Part shown: piece by piece, positions 14,850 to 28,293 of the stretch
Layout: the number at the start of each line of letters is the position of its first letter
How positions within the stretch are numbered: position 1 is the stretch's first letter
From: Afipia sp.
Lineage (GTDB): Bacteria > Pseudomonadota > Alphaproteobacteria > Rhizobiales > Xanthobacteraceae
DNA: 37,417 nt
Reading direction: 5' to 3'
Assembly (NCBI GenBank): GCA_017308495.1
Contig: JAFKES010000083.1
Coordinates: 1 to 37,417 of the forward strand
The notes under the pieces: model-generated
Databases searched by the model: none
Told to the model about the DNA's origin: nothing
What the model saw: the letters and a program-made list of their open reading frames with translations, nothing else
Position numbers and translations under genes: made by a program

Positions 14850-15566
14850 ATGCGCTTCCTCACAACCTTCCAGTTTTTCGATTTCCTCGACACGCTCGCG
14901 AGCCTTTTCGCGGCGTTCGTGCTCGGCACCCTGATCGGGGCGGAGCGGCAATACCGGCTGCGCACCGCCGGCCTGCGCACCAATGTGCTGGTGGCGGTCG
15001 GCGCCGCCGCCTTTGTCGATCTCGCCATGCACCTCGCGGGCAGCGACGGCGCGGTGCGGGTCATCGCCTATGTGGTGTCCGGCATCGGCTTTCTCGGCGC
15101 CGGCGTCATCATGAAGGAAGGCACCAATGTCCGGGGCCTGAACACCGCCGCGACCTTGTGGAGTTCGGCCGCGGTCGGCAGTTGCGCCGGCGCCGATCTG
15201 CTGGCGCAGGCGGTGGCGCTTACCGTCTTCGTGCTGGCGGCCAACACCTTGCTGCGACCGCTGGTCAACGCCATCAACCGCAGCCCGCTGGATTCCCGCG
15301 CCTCAGAGGCGACCTACGAGTTCATGCTGACGGTGGACGCCGCGACCATCGATGCCATGCGCGAACTGCTGGTGGAACGGCTGGAGGCCGCGAAATATCC
15401 CGTTGGCGATGTCGAGGTGATCGTGCGCGCCGAGGGCGCGGTCGAAATCGTCGCCACGCTCGTCAGCACCGCGGTGGATGCGAAAGAGCTCGATGCCGTC
15501 GCCGCCGAATTGGCGCGCCGTCCCGGCGTGCGCCATGCCACCTGGGATGTGCGCACCAAGGATTAA
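14850..15566 (+). CDS. MgtC/SapB family membrane protein
   Basis: A 238-residue protein. The N-terminal half (about 1-140) has four or five transmembrane helices with the MgtC signature, GTLIGAERQ followed by AGLRTNVLVAVGAA and the segment GIGFLGAGVIM. The C-terminal half (about 150-238) is a soluble ACT-like domain. In other bacteria MgtC proteins support survival at low Mg2+ and modulate ATP synthase, not ion transport as such. I start at ATG 14850, since GGGAAG is 4-5 bases upstream and the GTG at 14847 is too close. The 16-base gap from the WD40 gene suggests it belongs to the zinc transcription unit. Confidence 0.9.
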   Translation: MRFLTTFQFFDFLDTLASLFAAFVLGTLIGAERQYRLRTAGLRTNVLVAVGAAAFVDLAMHLAGSDGAVRVIAYVVSGIGFLGAGVIMKEGTNVRGLNTAATLWSSAAVGSCAGADLLAQAVALTVFVLAANTLLRPLVNAINRSPLDSRASEATYEFMLTVDAATIDAMRELLVERLEAAKYPVGDVEVIVRAEGAVEIVATLVSTAVDAKELDAVAAELARRPGVRHATWDVRTKD

Positions 15567-15648
15567 CGCGCGGGGAGCGCTCGGCGGGATGTGATCACAA
15601 CGGATGCGGGGATTGCGTCGCCCGCATCGTCGCCCACGCCCGCTCGCC

Positions 15649-16521
15649 TCAGACGTACTTCTTCATCTCGGCGAGCAGGTCTGCGCGCAGGTCGTCGCGG
15701 TCCATGGCGTAGGCGATGTTCGCGGCCAGGAATCCTGACTTCGAGCCGCAGTCGTAGCTCTTGCCCTTGAACTTGAAGCCGTAGAACGGCTGCGACTTGG
15801 CAAGGCCGAGCATGGCGTCGGTGAGCTGGATCTCGCCGCCGGCGCCGCGTTCCTGGGTTTCCAGCACCTTGAAGATCTCCGGCTGCAGGATGTAGCGTCC
15901 GGTGATCGAAAGATTGGAGGGTGCGACCTCCTTCTTCGGTTTCTCCACCATGCCGTTCAGCTCGAACATGTCGCCTTTCGGCTTGCCGACGCCGACCACG
16001 CCGTACATGTGGACCTGATCCATCGGCACTTCTTCCACCGCGATGATGTTGGCCTTGTCCGCGCCCGCGGCGTTGGCCGCGTCGATCATCTGCTTCAGGC
16101 CGCTCGGCTTGTTCTTCACCAGCACGTCCGGCAGCAGCACGGCGAACGGCTCGTTGCCGATGATGTCGCGTGCGCACCACACCGCATGGCCGAGGCCGAG
16201 CGGAGCCTGCTGGCGGGTAAAGGAGGTCGCGCCCGCGGCCGGCTGGTCGCGTTCGAGGATGTCCATTTCCTTGAGCTTGTTGCGCTCCTTGAGCGTGTCC
16301 TCCAACTCGTAGGGCCGATCGAAGTGATCCTCGATCACGCCCTTGTTGCGCCCGGTGACGAACACCAGATGCTCGATCCCGGCCTCCAGCGCTTCGTCCA
16401 CCACGTGCTGGATCAGCGGACGGTCCACCACGGTCAGCATCTCCTTGGGCATCGCCTTGGTGGCGGGCAGGAAACGGGTGCCGAGGCCGGCGACGGGAAA
16501 CACAGCTTTGCGGATTTTCAT
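15649..16521 (-). CDS. galU: UTP-glucose-1-phosphate uridylyltransferase
   Basis: A 290-residue nucleotidyltransferase, typical GalU length, making UDP-glucose from UTP and glucose-1-phosphate for exopolysaccharide, LPS and glycan synthesis in the cytosol. The nucleotide-binding loop is PVAGLGTRFLPATKAMPKEM (9-28), with the catalytic Lys near LTVVDRP; FAVLLPDVLV holds the metal-binding Asp, and EKPKK and GGEIQLTDA are the sugar-phosphate contacts. ATG 16521 fits the conserved MKIRKAVFPVAGLGTRF start, with AGAG upstream. It is convergent with the MgtC-like gene (82 bases) and divergent from the lytic transglycosylase gene. Confidence 0.95.
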   Translation of the reverse strand: MKIRKAVFPVAGLGTRFLPATKAMPKEMLTVVDRPLIQHVVDEALEAGIEHLVFVTGRNKGVIEDHFDRPYELEDTLKERNKLKEMDILERDQPAAGATSFTRQQAPLGLGHAVWCARDIIGNEPFAVLLPDVLVKNKPSGLKQMIDAANAAGADKANIIAVEEVPMDQVHMYGVVGVGKPKGDMFELNGMVEKPKKEVAPSNLSITGRYILQPEIFKVLETQERGAGGEIQLTDAMLGLAKSQPFYGFKFKGKSYDCGSKSGFLAANIAYAMDRDDLRADLLAEMKKYV

Positions 16522-16807
16522 GATGCTCTTTGTGGCGTGAGAGGAAGCGTCGAGGGTGGTCGCAGGGTCTGCGGGTTGAAAAAGCGCGGGTGGCTTCGTC
16601 GGGTTCCATAACCGGGAACGGATGAACAGGGCGTGAGCGGGTGGTGGCTTTTTGGCGGCGGCCATGCCCGCCGCTGCGGCCACCGCCGGCCGCGACAATT
16701 TTCCCCGAAACTGGCGCGGCATTCCACCTTTCTGTTAGCCTTTTGGAAACCGTGACCGGGCCTTCTAGCGGGTCTGGGTCGGGGTTTTCAGGGTACGGGC
16801 GGTGACG

Positions 16808-18196
16808 ATGCGGCAATCCGGGATCATTCTGGCGGCGATGGCAGTGGTGGCAGCGGGCGCGACGGAGGCGCGGGCTCAGAGCACCAGCGGCCGCGGCGCT
16901 TTGTCCCCGCGCGCCGAGATCACCGGGTCGATCCCCCAGGGAAATGCCGTGGCGCGCCCGGCCGCGCCAACGCCGCGCCGCATGGCCCAGGCCCAGCCGG
17001 CCAAGGAATGGAGCGGGGAGGACGGGGCTTCCGGTCATCCGCTGATGACCGCCGACGCCATCCGCCGCTCGGCCGCCAATTTCGAGCGCTGCGTCGCCGG
17101 TATGTGGCCGGAGGCCGCGCGCCGCGGCGTGTCGCGGGAAAGCTTCGCGCGCTTCACCGCCAATCTCACGCCGGACCTGCGCATCATGGACCTGATGGAC
17201 GCGCAGCCGGAATTCACCAAGGCGGTGTGGGACTACCTCGACATTCTGGTGACCGACGCGCGCATCGCCCGCGGCCGCGAGATGCTGGCCAAGCACGCGG
17301 CGACCTTCGCGGCGGTGGAGAAGGCTTACGGCGTCGATCGCTATGTCATCGCGGCGATCTGGGGCATCGAGTCGAACTATGGCACGCAGGGCGGCGACCG
17401 CAGCGTGCTCAACTCCACCGCGACGCTGGCCTGCGTCGGGCGGCGGCAGGGCTATTTCAAGGACGAGTTCCTTGCCGCGCTGGAAATCCTCCACCATGGC
17501 GACCTGACCCCGCAGCAGATGCGCGGCTCGTGGGCCGGCGCGTTCGGCGCGACGCAGTTCATGCCGACCGCTTTCAAGCGGTTCGCGGTGGATTTCGACG
17601 GCGACGGCCGGCGCAACACCGTCGACGACATCCCCGATATCATCGCCTCCACGGCGGCGAAGTTCAAAAAGGACGGCTGGGTGCCGGGCCAGACCTGGGG
17701 CTACGAGGTCGAGGTGCCGCAGGGCTTCAATTTTCTCAATGCCGATAAGTCCCGGCAGTTGACCATCGCCCAGTGGGAGCATCTTGGCGTCCGCCGCCCG
17801 GGCGGCAAGCCATTCCCGCGCACATCGGACAAGGCGTTCCTGCTCGCGCCGGGCGGGGCCGACGGGCCGGGTTTCCTGATGCTGGGGAATTTCCGCGCCA
17901 TCATGCGCTACAATCCCTCCGAGGCCTATGCGCTGGCGATCGGCCATTTCGCCGACCGGCTGCGCGGCGGCGCGCCGTTCGCGCAGGAGTGGCCGCGGCA
18001 GGAGCGGGTGCTGTCGCGGACCGAACGCTATGAAATGCAGCAGTTGCTGGCGCAGCGCGGATTCTATCGCGGCGAGCCGGACGGTACGCTGGGCAGCGAG
18101 ACCCGTAAGGCGCTGCGCAGCTTCCAGGCCGCCGCCGGCCTGCCGGCCGATGGTTTCGCCTCCTCGGGCGTGCTGGAGCGTCTGCGCGGCCGCTGA
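16808..18196 (+). CDS. MltB-like lytic murein transglycosylase with peptidoglycan-binding domain
   Basis: A 462-residue periplasmic enzyme that cleaves the MurNAc-GlcNAc bond and forms 1,6-anhydro-MurNAc. Residues 1-24 are a signal peptide ending in ARA; residues 25-75 are low-complexity. The catalytic domain (about 78-380) carries the Glu in IWGIESNYG (Glu188) and the family segments WAGAFGATQFMPTAFKRF and VDFDGDGRRN. The C-terminal peptidoglycan-binding domain 1 (about 395-460) has YEMQQLLAQRGFYRGEPDG and TRKALRSFQAAAGLPADG. It is divergent from galU; both belong to cell-envelope synthesis. The start at ATG 16808 is preferred over an in-frame GTG at 16802, without a decisive ribosome binding site. 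Confidence 0.93.
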   Translation: MRQSGIILAAMAVVAAGATEARAQSTSGRGALSPRAEITGSIPQGNAVARPAAPTPRRMAQAQPAKEWSGEDGASGHPLMTADAIRRSAANFERCVAGMWPEAARRGVSRESFARFTANLTPDLRIMDLMDAQPEFTKAVWDYLDILVTDARIARGREMLAKHAATFAAVEKAYGVDRYVIAAIWGIESNYGTQGGDRSVLNSTATLACVGRRQGYFKDEFLAALEILHHGDLTPQQMRGSWAGAFGATQFMPTAFKRFAVDFDGDGRRNTVDDIPDIIASTAAKFKKDGWVPGQTWGYEVEVPQGFNFLNADKSRQLTIAQWEHLGVRRPGGKPFPRTSDKAFLLAPGGADGPGFLMLGNFRAIMRYNPSEAYALAIGHFADRLRGGAPFAQEWPRQERVLSRTERYEMQQLLAQRGFYRGEPDGTLGSETRKALRSFQAAAGLPADGFASSGVLERLRGR

Positions 18197-18345
18197 GCCC
18201 CGGTCAGAGGGGGTCTTTCGGAAAGAGGCGACGGCGGCCTTGACGGCCCGGCCGCCGCGCTGTTGATGGCGGGTGGGTTCGCCCTGTTCGGGCCTGAATC
18301 TGCTACTATCTGAAGGTCGTGATTGTCCGCACGGCTGTGAGACGC

Positions 18346-19944
18346 ATGTCGAAATCCACGTCCTTTATGCGCCGGACCACACGGCGCGGCCTGCTCGTCG
18401 TGACGGCGGTGGCGCTCGTTGGCGTCGCCGCTCCGGCGTCGGCGCAGTTTTTCGATTTCGGCTTCGGCCGCCCGCAGCCGCGCCAGCAGCAGCCCCGAGG
18501 CGGAGGCGGCGGGTTCTTTCCGCCCTTCAGCGATGTGTTCGGCCCTAATTCACATCAGCAGCAGGCGCCCCGCCCACAGGCGGATTACTCGCGCGCGCCG
18601 CCGCCGGCGAAACGCGAAGCCCCCGCCGACCGCAACGTGCTGGTGCTCGGAGACGCCATGGCGGACTGGCTGGCCTACGGCCTCGAGGACGCGCTGGCGG
18701 AAACTCCCGAGCTCGGCGTCATCCGCAAGCACAAGACGGTGTCCGGTCTGCTGAAGTACCAGCCCAAGGGCGAGCCGTCCGACTGGGCGGCGGCGGCGAA
18801 AGGTATTCTCGCCGCCGAGAAGCCGGATGTGATCGTGGTGATGCTCGGCCTGCAGGACCGCATCCCCATGCGCGAGCCGGTGGTGGAGAAGAAGCCCGAC
18901 GCCAAGAATGGCGAGAAGAGCGGCGACAAGGCCGACAAGAAGACCGGCAAGAAGGATGCCGGCGAGCATGCCGACGCCAAACCCGACCACGCCGATGCGA
19001 CCGCGCCGGTGCCCGACGACGAGGAAGACCAGCCGCACATCATGGCGCCGGAGAAGGCGTCCCGCGCTGCCGGCGGTCTCCATGAGTTTCGCGACGAGCG
19101 CTGGGTCGAACTGTACACCAAGAAGATCGAGGAGATGATCGCGGTCCTGAAGAGCAAGGGCGTGCCGGTGCTGTGGGTCGGCCTTCCGGCGGTGCGAGGG
19201 GCCAAGGCCACCGCGGACGTGCTTTTCCTCGATGCGCTCTATCGCGATGCGGCCGCCAAGGCCGGGATCACCTATGTGGATGTGTGGGACGGCTTCGTCG
19301 ACGAGGCCGGCCGCTTCGCCCAGCAGGGCCCGGATTTCGAGGGCCAGATCCGTCGCCTGCGGTCGTCCGACGGTGTCTATTTCACCAAGGCCGGCGCGCG
19401 CAAGCTCGCGCTCTACACCGAACGCGAAATCCGCCGCGTGCTGGCGGCGCGGTCGGGGCCGGTGGCCCTGCCGAGCGAGTCCTTTGCGCCGGATTCCAAC
19501 ATTCGGCCGGGCGAGGCGGGGCCGCGCCCGATCATGGGGCCGGTCGTTCCGCTGGTGGCGTCGTCGGTCGGCACCAGCGAACTGCTGGGCGGGGCCGGCA
19601 GCCGGCCGGCGTCCGTCGATGCGCTGGCGGCGCGGACGATGGTGAAGGGCGAGGCGCTGGACCCGCCCGCGGGCCGGGCCGACGACTACAGCTGGCCGCG
19701 CCGCGAGGTGGGCTCGCTTAGCGCGCCGCCCAGCGATCCCGTGGTGGCTACGACGTCGTCTCCCGACGGCGCAGCGGCCGTGGCAGTCAAGCCGAAGCCG
19801 AAGCGGCCGCCGCATGAGGGCTCGCTCGCGCTGGAAGGCGGCTCCGCGCCCCACCCGCGGCCAACGAGCCGCGATGTTGCGCCACGCCCGCCTGCGGGGT
19901 TCGGCCAGCCGTTCGGGTTCGGCGGCCTGTTCTCGCGCTGGTAG
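18346..19944 (+). CDS. exported DUF459 (SGNH-like) protein with degenerate catalytic motifs
   Basis: A 532-residue exported protein. Residues 1-33 are a signal peptide with twin Arg before the core and PASA cleavage. A Gly/Gln-rich stretch follows, then a DUF459 domain of the SGNH hydrolase type (about 95-365). Block I reads VLVLGDAMADWL, so the nucleophile Ser is Ala104, and block V reads DGVYFTKAGARKLAL with Tyr where His is usual. The protein therefore may not be an active esterase. Inside the domain is a Lys/Asp/Glu-rich insert of about 55 residues, and a Pro-rich tail ends in GFGGLFSRW. The start is uncertain; ATG 18346 is chosen because it gives a complete signal peptide. Confidence 0.85.
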   Translation: MSKSTSFMRRTTRRGLLVVTAVALVGVAAPASAQFFDFGFGRPQPRQQQPRGGGGGFFPPFSDVFGPNSHQQQAPRPQADYSRAPPPAKREAPADRNVLVLGDAMADWLAYGLEDALAETPELGVIRKHKTVSGLLKYQPKGEPSDWAAAAKGILAAEKPDVIVVMLGLQDRIPMREPVVEKKPDAKNGEKSGDKADKKTGKKDAGEHADAKPDHADATAPVPDDEEDQPHIMAPEKASRAAGGLHEFRDERWVELYTKKIEEMIAVLKSKGVPVLWVGLPAVRGAKATADVLFLDALYRDAAAKAGITYVDVWDGFVDEAGRFAQQGPDFEGQIRRLRSSDGVYFTKAGARKLALYTEREIRRVLAARSGPVALPSESFAPDSNIRPGEAGPRPIMGPVVPLVASSVGTSELLGGAGSRPASVDALAARTMVKGEALDPPAGRADDYSWPRREVGSLSAPPSDPVVATTSSPDGAAAVAVKPKPKRPPHEGSLALEGGSAPHPRPTSRDVAPRPPAGFGQPFGFGGLFSRW

Positions 19945-19958
19945 GGATGCGCTGACAG

Positions 19959-19985
19959 AAAAATGGCCGGGTGATCCCCGGCCAT
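19959..19985 (-). terminator. terminator of gltD
   Basis: On the minus strand ATGGCCGGGG and CCCGGCCAT pair around a short loop, followed directly by TTTTT. It lies between the convergent DUF459 gene and gltD, with the T-run placed to terminate gltD. Confidence 0.82.
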
Positions 19986-20022
19986 AACCGTCTCTGCGAT
20001 GCGGGCCTCGCGCGCTCTGCGC

Positions 20023-21480
20023 TCAGCGCGGCAGAGTGGTCGATCCCGTCAGGTAGGTATCGATGGCGGCGGCGCATTGGCGGCCTTCGCGGATCGCCCA
20101 CACCACCAGAGACTGGCCGCGGCGCATGTCGCCGGAGGAAAACACCTTCGCCACCGAAGTCTGGTAGTCGCCGGTCGAGGCGCGCACGTTGCCGCGCGGA
20201 TCGAGGTCGACGCCAAGGGTCTTGAGCAGGCCCTCGTGCACCGGATGCACGAAGCCCATGGCCAGCAGCACCAGCTCGGCCTTGAGTTCGAACTCGGTGC
20301 CGGGCACCGGCTTGAACTTGCTGTCGACATGGATGCAGTGCAGCTTCGCCACCTTGCCGTTGTGGCCGGAGAATTTCTGCGTCAGCACCGCGTATTCGCG
20401 GCGCGCGCCTTCCGCCTGGCTCGACGAGATGCGCATCTTCAGCGGCCAGTTCGGCCAGGTCAGCGCCTTGTTTTCGTGCGCAGGCGGCTCGGGCATAATT
20501 TCGAGCTGGGTCACCGAGGTCGCGCCCTGGCGGATCGAGGTGCCGATGCAGTCCGAGCCGGTATCGCCGCCGCCGATCACCACCACGTCCCTGCCGCGGG
20601 CGAGGATCTCGCGGACGCCGCCGAGCGGCTCGTTGCCCACACGGCGGTTCTGCTGCGGCAGGAAATCCATGGCGTAGTGGATGCCGTCCAGCTCGCGGCC
20701 GGGGATTGGCAGATCGCGCGGCGCTTCCGCGCCGCCGGTCAGCGCCACGGCATCGTAGGCTTTCACCAGATCCTTCGGATCGACCGACCCGGCATAGGCG
20801 CCGCCCACCGGCGTGTTGGTGTGGAACACCACGCCTTCGGCCTGAAGCTGCGCCACGCGGCGGTCGATGATGCCCTTCTCCATCTTGAAGTCGGGAATGC
20901 CGTAGCGCAGCAGGCCGCCGGCCTTGGCATTCTTCTCGAACACATGCACCTCATGGCCGGCGCGCGCGAGCTGCTGGGCGCAGGCGAGGCCCGCGGGGCC
21001 GGAGCCGACCACGGCGACCTTCTTGCCGGTCTTGTGCGCGGCGACTTCCGGCTTGAGCCAGCCGTTGTCCCAGGCGCGGTCGACGATGGCGCATTCGATG
21101 GTCTTGATGGTCACCGGGTTGTCGTCGATGTTCAGCGTGCACGACGCCTCGCATGGCGCCGGGCAGATGCGGCCGGTGAACTCCGGAAAATTGTTGGTGG
21201 AGTGCAGGTTGCGCGCGGCTTCCTCCCAGTTGCCCTTGTAGACCAGATCGTTGAAATCCGGGATCTGGTTGTTGACCGGGCAACCGGGCGTGCCAGGCTC
21301 GACCGAGCCGGTGCCGTGGCAATAGGGCACGCCGCAATTCATGCAACGCGCGGCCTGGTCGCGAACGTCCTTCTCGCCGAGCGGAATGACGAATTCGCGG
21401 TAGTTGGTGATGCGCTCCGCGACCGGCCCGTACTTGCGGTCGCTGCGCTCGATTTCGAGAAAGCCTGTGATCTTGCCCAT
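20023..21480 (-). CDS. gltD: glutamate synthase (NADPH) small subunit
   Basis: A 485-residue flavoprotein that passes electrons from NADPH to GltB. The N-terminal part holds the Cys clusters of two [4Fe-4S] centres ([13 protein letters not shown] then PGCPVNN, and [12 protein letters not shown]). The FAD-binding motif is [16 protein letters not shown] and the NADPH-binding motif is [16 protein letters not shown]. Length and domain order are normal. It is the second gene of a gltB-gltD operon; the 144-base gap to gltB is filled by a palindromic repeat. No strong ribosome binding site precedes ATG 21480, so translation may depend on the upstream gene. Confidence 0.97.
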   Translation of the reverse strand: MGKITGFLEIERSDRKYGPVAERITNYREFVIPLGEKDVRDQAARCMNCGVPYCHGTGSVEPGTPGCPVNNQIPDFNDLVYKGNWEEAARNLHSTNNFPEFTGRICPAPCEASCTLNIDDNPVTIKTIECAIVDRAWDNGWLKPEVAAHKTGKKVAVVGSGPAGLACAQQLARAGHEVHVFEKNAKAGGLLRYGIPDFKMEKGIIDRRVAQLQAEGVVFHTNTPVGGAYAGSVDPKDLVKAYDAVALTGGAEAPRDLPIPGRELDGIHYAMDFLPQQNRRVGNEPLGGVREILARGRDVVVIGGGDTGSDCIGTSIRQGATSVTQLEIMPEPPAHENKALTWPNWPLKMRISSSQAEGARREYAVLTQKFSGHNGKVAKLHCIHVDSKFKPVPGTEFELKAELVLLAMGFVHPVHEGLLKTLGVDLDPRGNVRASTGDYQTSVAKVFSSGDMRRGQSLVVWAIREGRQCAAAIDTYLTGSTTLPR

Positions 21481-21519
21481 GGTGTCTCTGACGCCTTTTA
21501 GCTCATTTCATTCCGCCGG

Positions 21520-21616
21520 CCTCATCCTGAGGAGCGGCATTTGCCGCATCTCGAAGGGTGAGGGGCGCTTGGAACGTCATGGTTCGAGACGGCGCAAGCG
21601 CCTCCGCACCATGAGG
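21520..21616. repeat. palindromic intergenic repeat between gltB and gltD
   Basis: The 97-base element begins with CCTCATCCTGAGGAGC and ends with CTCCGCACCATGAGG. Between them are TCTCGAAGGGTGAGG and CATGGTTCGAGAC, so the outer and inner arms can pair as one long hairpin. Elements of this layout are scattered through Bradyrhizobium-type intergenic DNA. This one sits between two co-transcribed genes. Confidence 0.75.
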
Positions 21617-21624
21617 ACTTTTAT

Positions 21625-26343
<4,719 letters not shown>

Positions 26344-26842
26344 TGTCATCCTCGATGCTTCTTCAGATTAGAAGCAGTCTATTTTTGCCCATTTTGGCCG
26401 CAACTTCGGCGTCCGCGGCACCGTCCGAAAAATTCCGCAGAGGGAATTCCCCGGGTCCACCGCTCGCGCGTCACGAGCCTCGCTTTAGAAATTGCAGCTC
26501 GTGCGGACCGTTTCCGGCTTCCGAGCGGCCTGCCTGTCTTGGCAGCGTAGCAAACGCCTGCCGGGACGGACCCGAAAATTGGACAGCAATCCTGTCCTAA
26601 CTACCAGACTGCCAAACTTTTTTCTAACATACAAGCGCGCGGGAGTCCCCCGCCGGCAAAGTTCACAACAGCCATGCCGCCGCCGGTATCGCCCCGTCCG
26701 TTCCGCCCGGCTCCGGATTAAGGCGCCGGTCGCCGCGATGCGGTCCCGGCCCCGCCGAAATCGGCGGCGACCCTCCCGGACGGCCGAGACCCGCTCAAGC
26801 GGGCAGGGCTGGGGCGTCGGGCGGGTACGGGAGCGTAAGGCG
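26344..26842. other. divergent intergenic region of gltB and an exported-protein gene
   Basis: About 500 bases without a convincing gene. Close to gltB, a short hairpin (GCTTCT/AGAAGC, about 26357-26375) lies in the presumed leader. The middle part is relatively AT-rich (TTTTTTCTAACATAC around 26619) and could hold promoters. No RNA gene is recognisable. Confidence 0.5.
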
Positions 26843-27724
26843 ATGAAATGGCTTTCGGGCAAGCGGATGATGGCATGCGCCGCCATGGCGGGGGCAATGC
26901 TGGTAATGGGTGCGGCGGTTCCGGGCCGGGCGGCCGACGACCTGCCGGCGATGGAAGGTCCCGAATTGCCGCCACCGCCGGATTTCCGCGGGCCGCCGCC
27001 GGACGGCTCTTATGACGAGCCCGGGCCGTCGTATCCGCGGCAGCCGGATTACAGGCCCGGCCGTTATGCGCCGGGGCCTGACATGGTGGTGCCGCCGTTG
27101 CGCTTCGAGCGCTCGGGGCTGGAGCGGCCGGTGCTGCCGCTGCCGCAGGTGGTTGCGGTGCTCCATGCGGGCGGCTATTCGCCCCTCGGCCCGGTAACCC
27201 AGCGCGGCTGGATTTATACCGTGGCGGCGCTCGATCCCAATGGCGACGACGGTCGTCTGATCATCGACGCCCGCACCGGCCGGATCATACGTTTCATTCC
27301 GGCCATGGTGGTGGACGAGCACCTGAACGAGCGCATGGCGATGGCCTACGGGCCGCCCGGCCCGCCGTCGATGGCCATGGCGCGTTACGAGGGGCGGCGC
27401 GGCGGCCTTCTGGATCTGCGCCACGCTCCGCGACCGCCGGCCGTCGTGCCCTCGACGGCGCGACGCCCGGCGCCGAAGATCGTGGCCCGCCATCCCCAGC
27501 CGAAAACCGGCCCTGCCGCCGTGCAGGCGACGCCGGCCGCGCCGGCTGCGCAGCCGCAGGCGACCGATGCCAAGTCCGTCACTCCGGCCACGGTCGGCGT
27601 GGCCCAGTCCGCTGGCGCCAATTCCACGGCCGCCAAACCCGCTGCCAGCCCGGCCGAGGTCAAGCCGCCGGAAGTCAAACTGCTGCCGACCCGGGAGATG
27701 CCGCCGGCGCAGACTCTGGAGTGA
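26843..27724 (+). CDS. exported Pro-rich protein of unknown function
   Basis: A 293-residue protein of no family I can name. Residues 1-31 are a signal peptide (MKWLSGKRMM, a hydrophobic core, then GRAADD). Residues 35-85 are rich in Pro, Gly, Arg and Tyr. A short folded domain follows (about 95-150): VVAVLHAGGYSPLGPVTQRGWIY, then AALDPNG and LIIDARTGRIIRFIP, which resembles PepSY-type or small beta-sheet domains binding cell-wall components. From residue 170 it is Ala/Pro/Lys low complexity. GGGAG lies 9 bases before ATG 26843. It is divergent from gltB and ends near the hsp20 terminator. An envelope role is inferred only from export and composition. Confidence 0.78.
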   Translation: MKWLSGKRMMACAAMAGAMLVMGAAVPGRAADDLPAMEGPELPPPPDFRGPPPDGSYDEPGPSYPRQPDYRPGRYAPGPDMVVPPLRFERSGLERPVLPLPQVVAVLHAGGYSPLGPVTQRGWIYTVAALDPNGDDGRLIIDARTGRIIRFIPAMVVDEHLNERMAMAYGPPGPPSMAMARYEGRRGGLLDLRHAPRPPAVVPSTARRPAPKIVARHPQPKTGPAAVQATPAAPAAQPQATDAKSVTPATVGVAQSAGANSTAAKPAASPAEVKPPEVKLLPTREMPPAQTLE

Positions 27725-27740
27725 TCCGGACGCCTCCCAC

Positions 27741-27770
27741 AAAAAAAGCGCCCCGGGGGCACCGGGGCGC
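27741..27770 (-). terminator. terminator of the hsp20 gene
   Basis: GCGCCCCGG and CCGGGGCGC form a 9-pair stem, with seven A's at 27741-27747 that become a T-run on the minus strand. It serves the small heat-shock gene and also lies just after the convergent exported-protein gene. Confidence 0.88.
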
Positions 27771-27804
27771 ATGAGGTGGGGAGGTTTTCAAAGAGCCTAG
27801 GAGA

Positions 27805-28269
27805 TCAGGCCGCTGCCTTGTCGGTGACCTGCGGTGCGGCGGCGACCGACGTCGTGATCGGAATCTGGCGCGGCTTGGCGGCTTCCGGAATCTCGCGGAC
27901 GAGATCGACGTGAAGCAACCCGTTCTCAAGCGTGGCGTTCTTCACCTGCACGAAATCGGCAAGTTGGAACTGGCGCTCGAAGGCGCGCGACGCGATGCCA
28001 CGATAAAGCACTTCGCCGGATTGGCCGTTTTCATTGGCCGCTTTCTCGCCCTTGATCGTCAGGGTGTTTTCCTTGGCGACGATGGAAATCTCGTTTTGCG
28101 AGAAGCCGGAGACGGCAACGGAAATCCGGAAATTGTTCTCGCCGGTGCGCTCGATATTGTAGGGCGGATAGCCCGGCGAGCTTTCGCTGGCGGTCTGGTC
28201 GAGAAGCGAGAACAGGCGGTCGAAACCGACGGTCGAGCGATAGAAGGGGGTGAGGTCGAAGCTACGCAT
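27805..28269 (-). CDS. small heat shock protein, Hsp20/IbpA family
   Basis: A 154-residue alpha-crystallin-type chaperone that binds unfolding proteins in the cytosol. The N-terminal MRSFDLTPFYRSTVGFDRLF is the typical class A rhizobial sHsp start. The alpha-crystallin domain spans about 37-125, with ENGLLHVDL as the conserved GxLxxxL-type strand, and the C-terminal RQIPI supplies the I-x-I anchor for oligomers. GGAGG lies 7 bases before ATG 28269. That ribosome binding site is sequestered in a ROSE-like hairpin (28275-28293), so heat should open it and allow translation. The gene is monocistronic. Confidence 0.93.
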   Translation of the reverse strand: MRSFDLTPFYRSTVGFDRLFSLLDQTASESSPGYPPYNIERTGENNFRISVAVSGFSQNEISIVAKENTLTIKGEKAANENGQSGEVLYRGIASRAFERQFQLADFVQVKNATLENGLLHVDLVREIPEAAKPRQIPITTSVAAAPQVTDKAAA

Positions 28270-28274
28270 GTTTA

Positions 28275-28293
28275 GTCCTCCGAGTTGAGCGAC
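28275..28293 (-). promoter_or_regulatory. ROSE-type RNA thermometer hairpin over the hsp20 ribosome binding site
   Basis: On the minus strand GTCGCTC pairs with GAGGAC around a 6-base loop, leaving one bulged G. This is the U-Y-G-C-U pairing with the Shine-Dalgarno sequence that defines ROSE elements of Bradyrhizobium small heat-shock genes. Further upstream, hairpin-capable GC blocks (to about 28358) probably form the remaining stems of the leader. The hairpin melts on heating in characterised ROSE elements. Confidence 0.75.

Noticed and set aside
15602-15627. Hairpin GATGCGGG/CCCGCATC between mgtC-like gene and galU
   Set aside because: The stem is real but the 10-base loop and absence of a T-run in either direction make a terminator call unsafe.
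15563-17947. Minus-strand open frame of about 790 codons over galU and the transglycosylase gene
   Set aside because: It crosses two recognised genes in other frames and shows no known motif.
18550-19854. Minus-strand open frame of 434 codons opposite the DUF459 gene
   Set aside because: Antisense to a gene with a signal peptide and family motifs; no independent signal.
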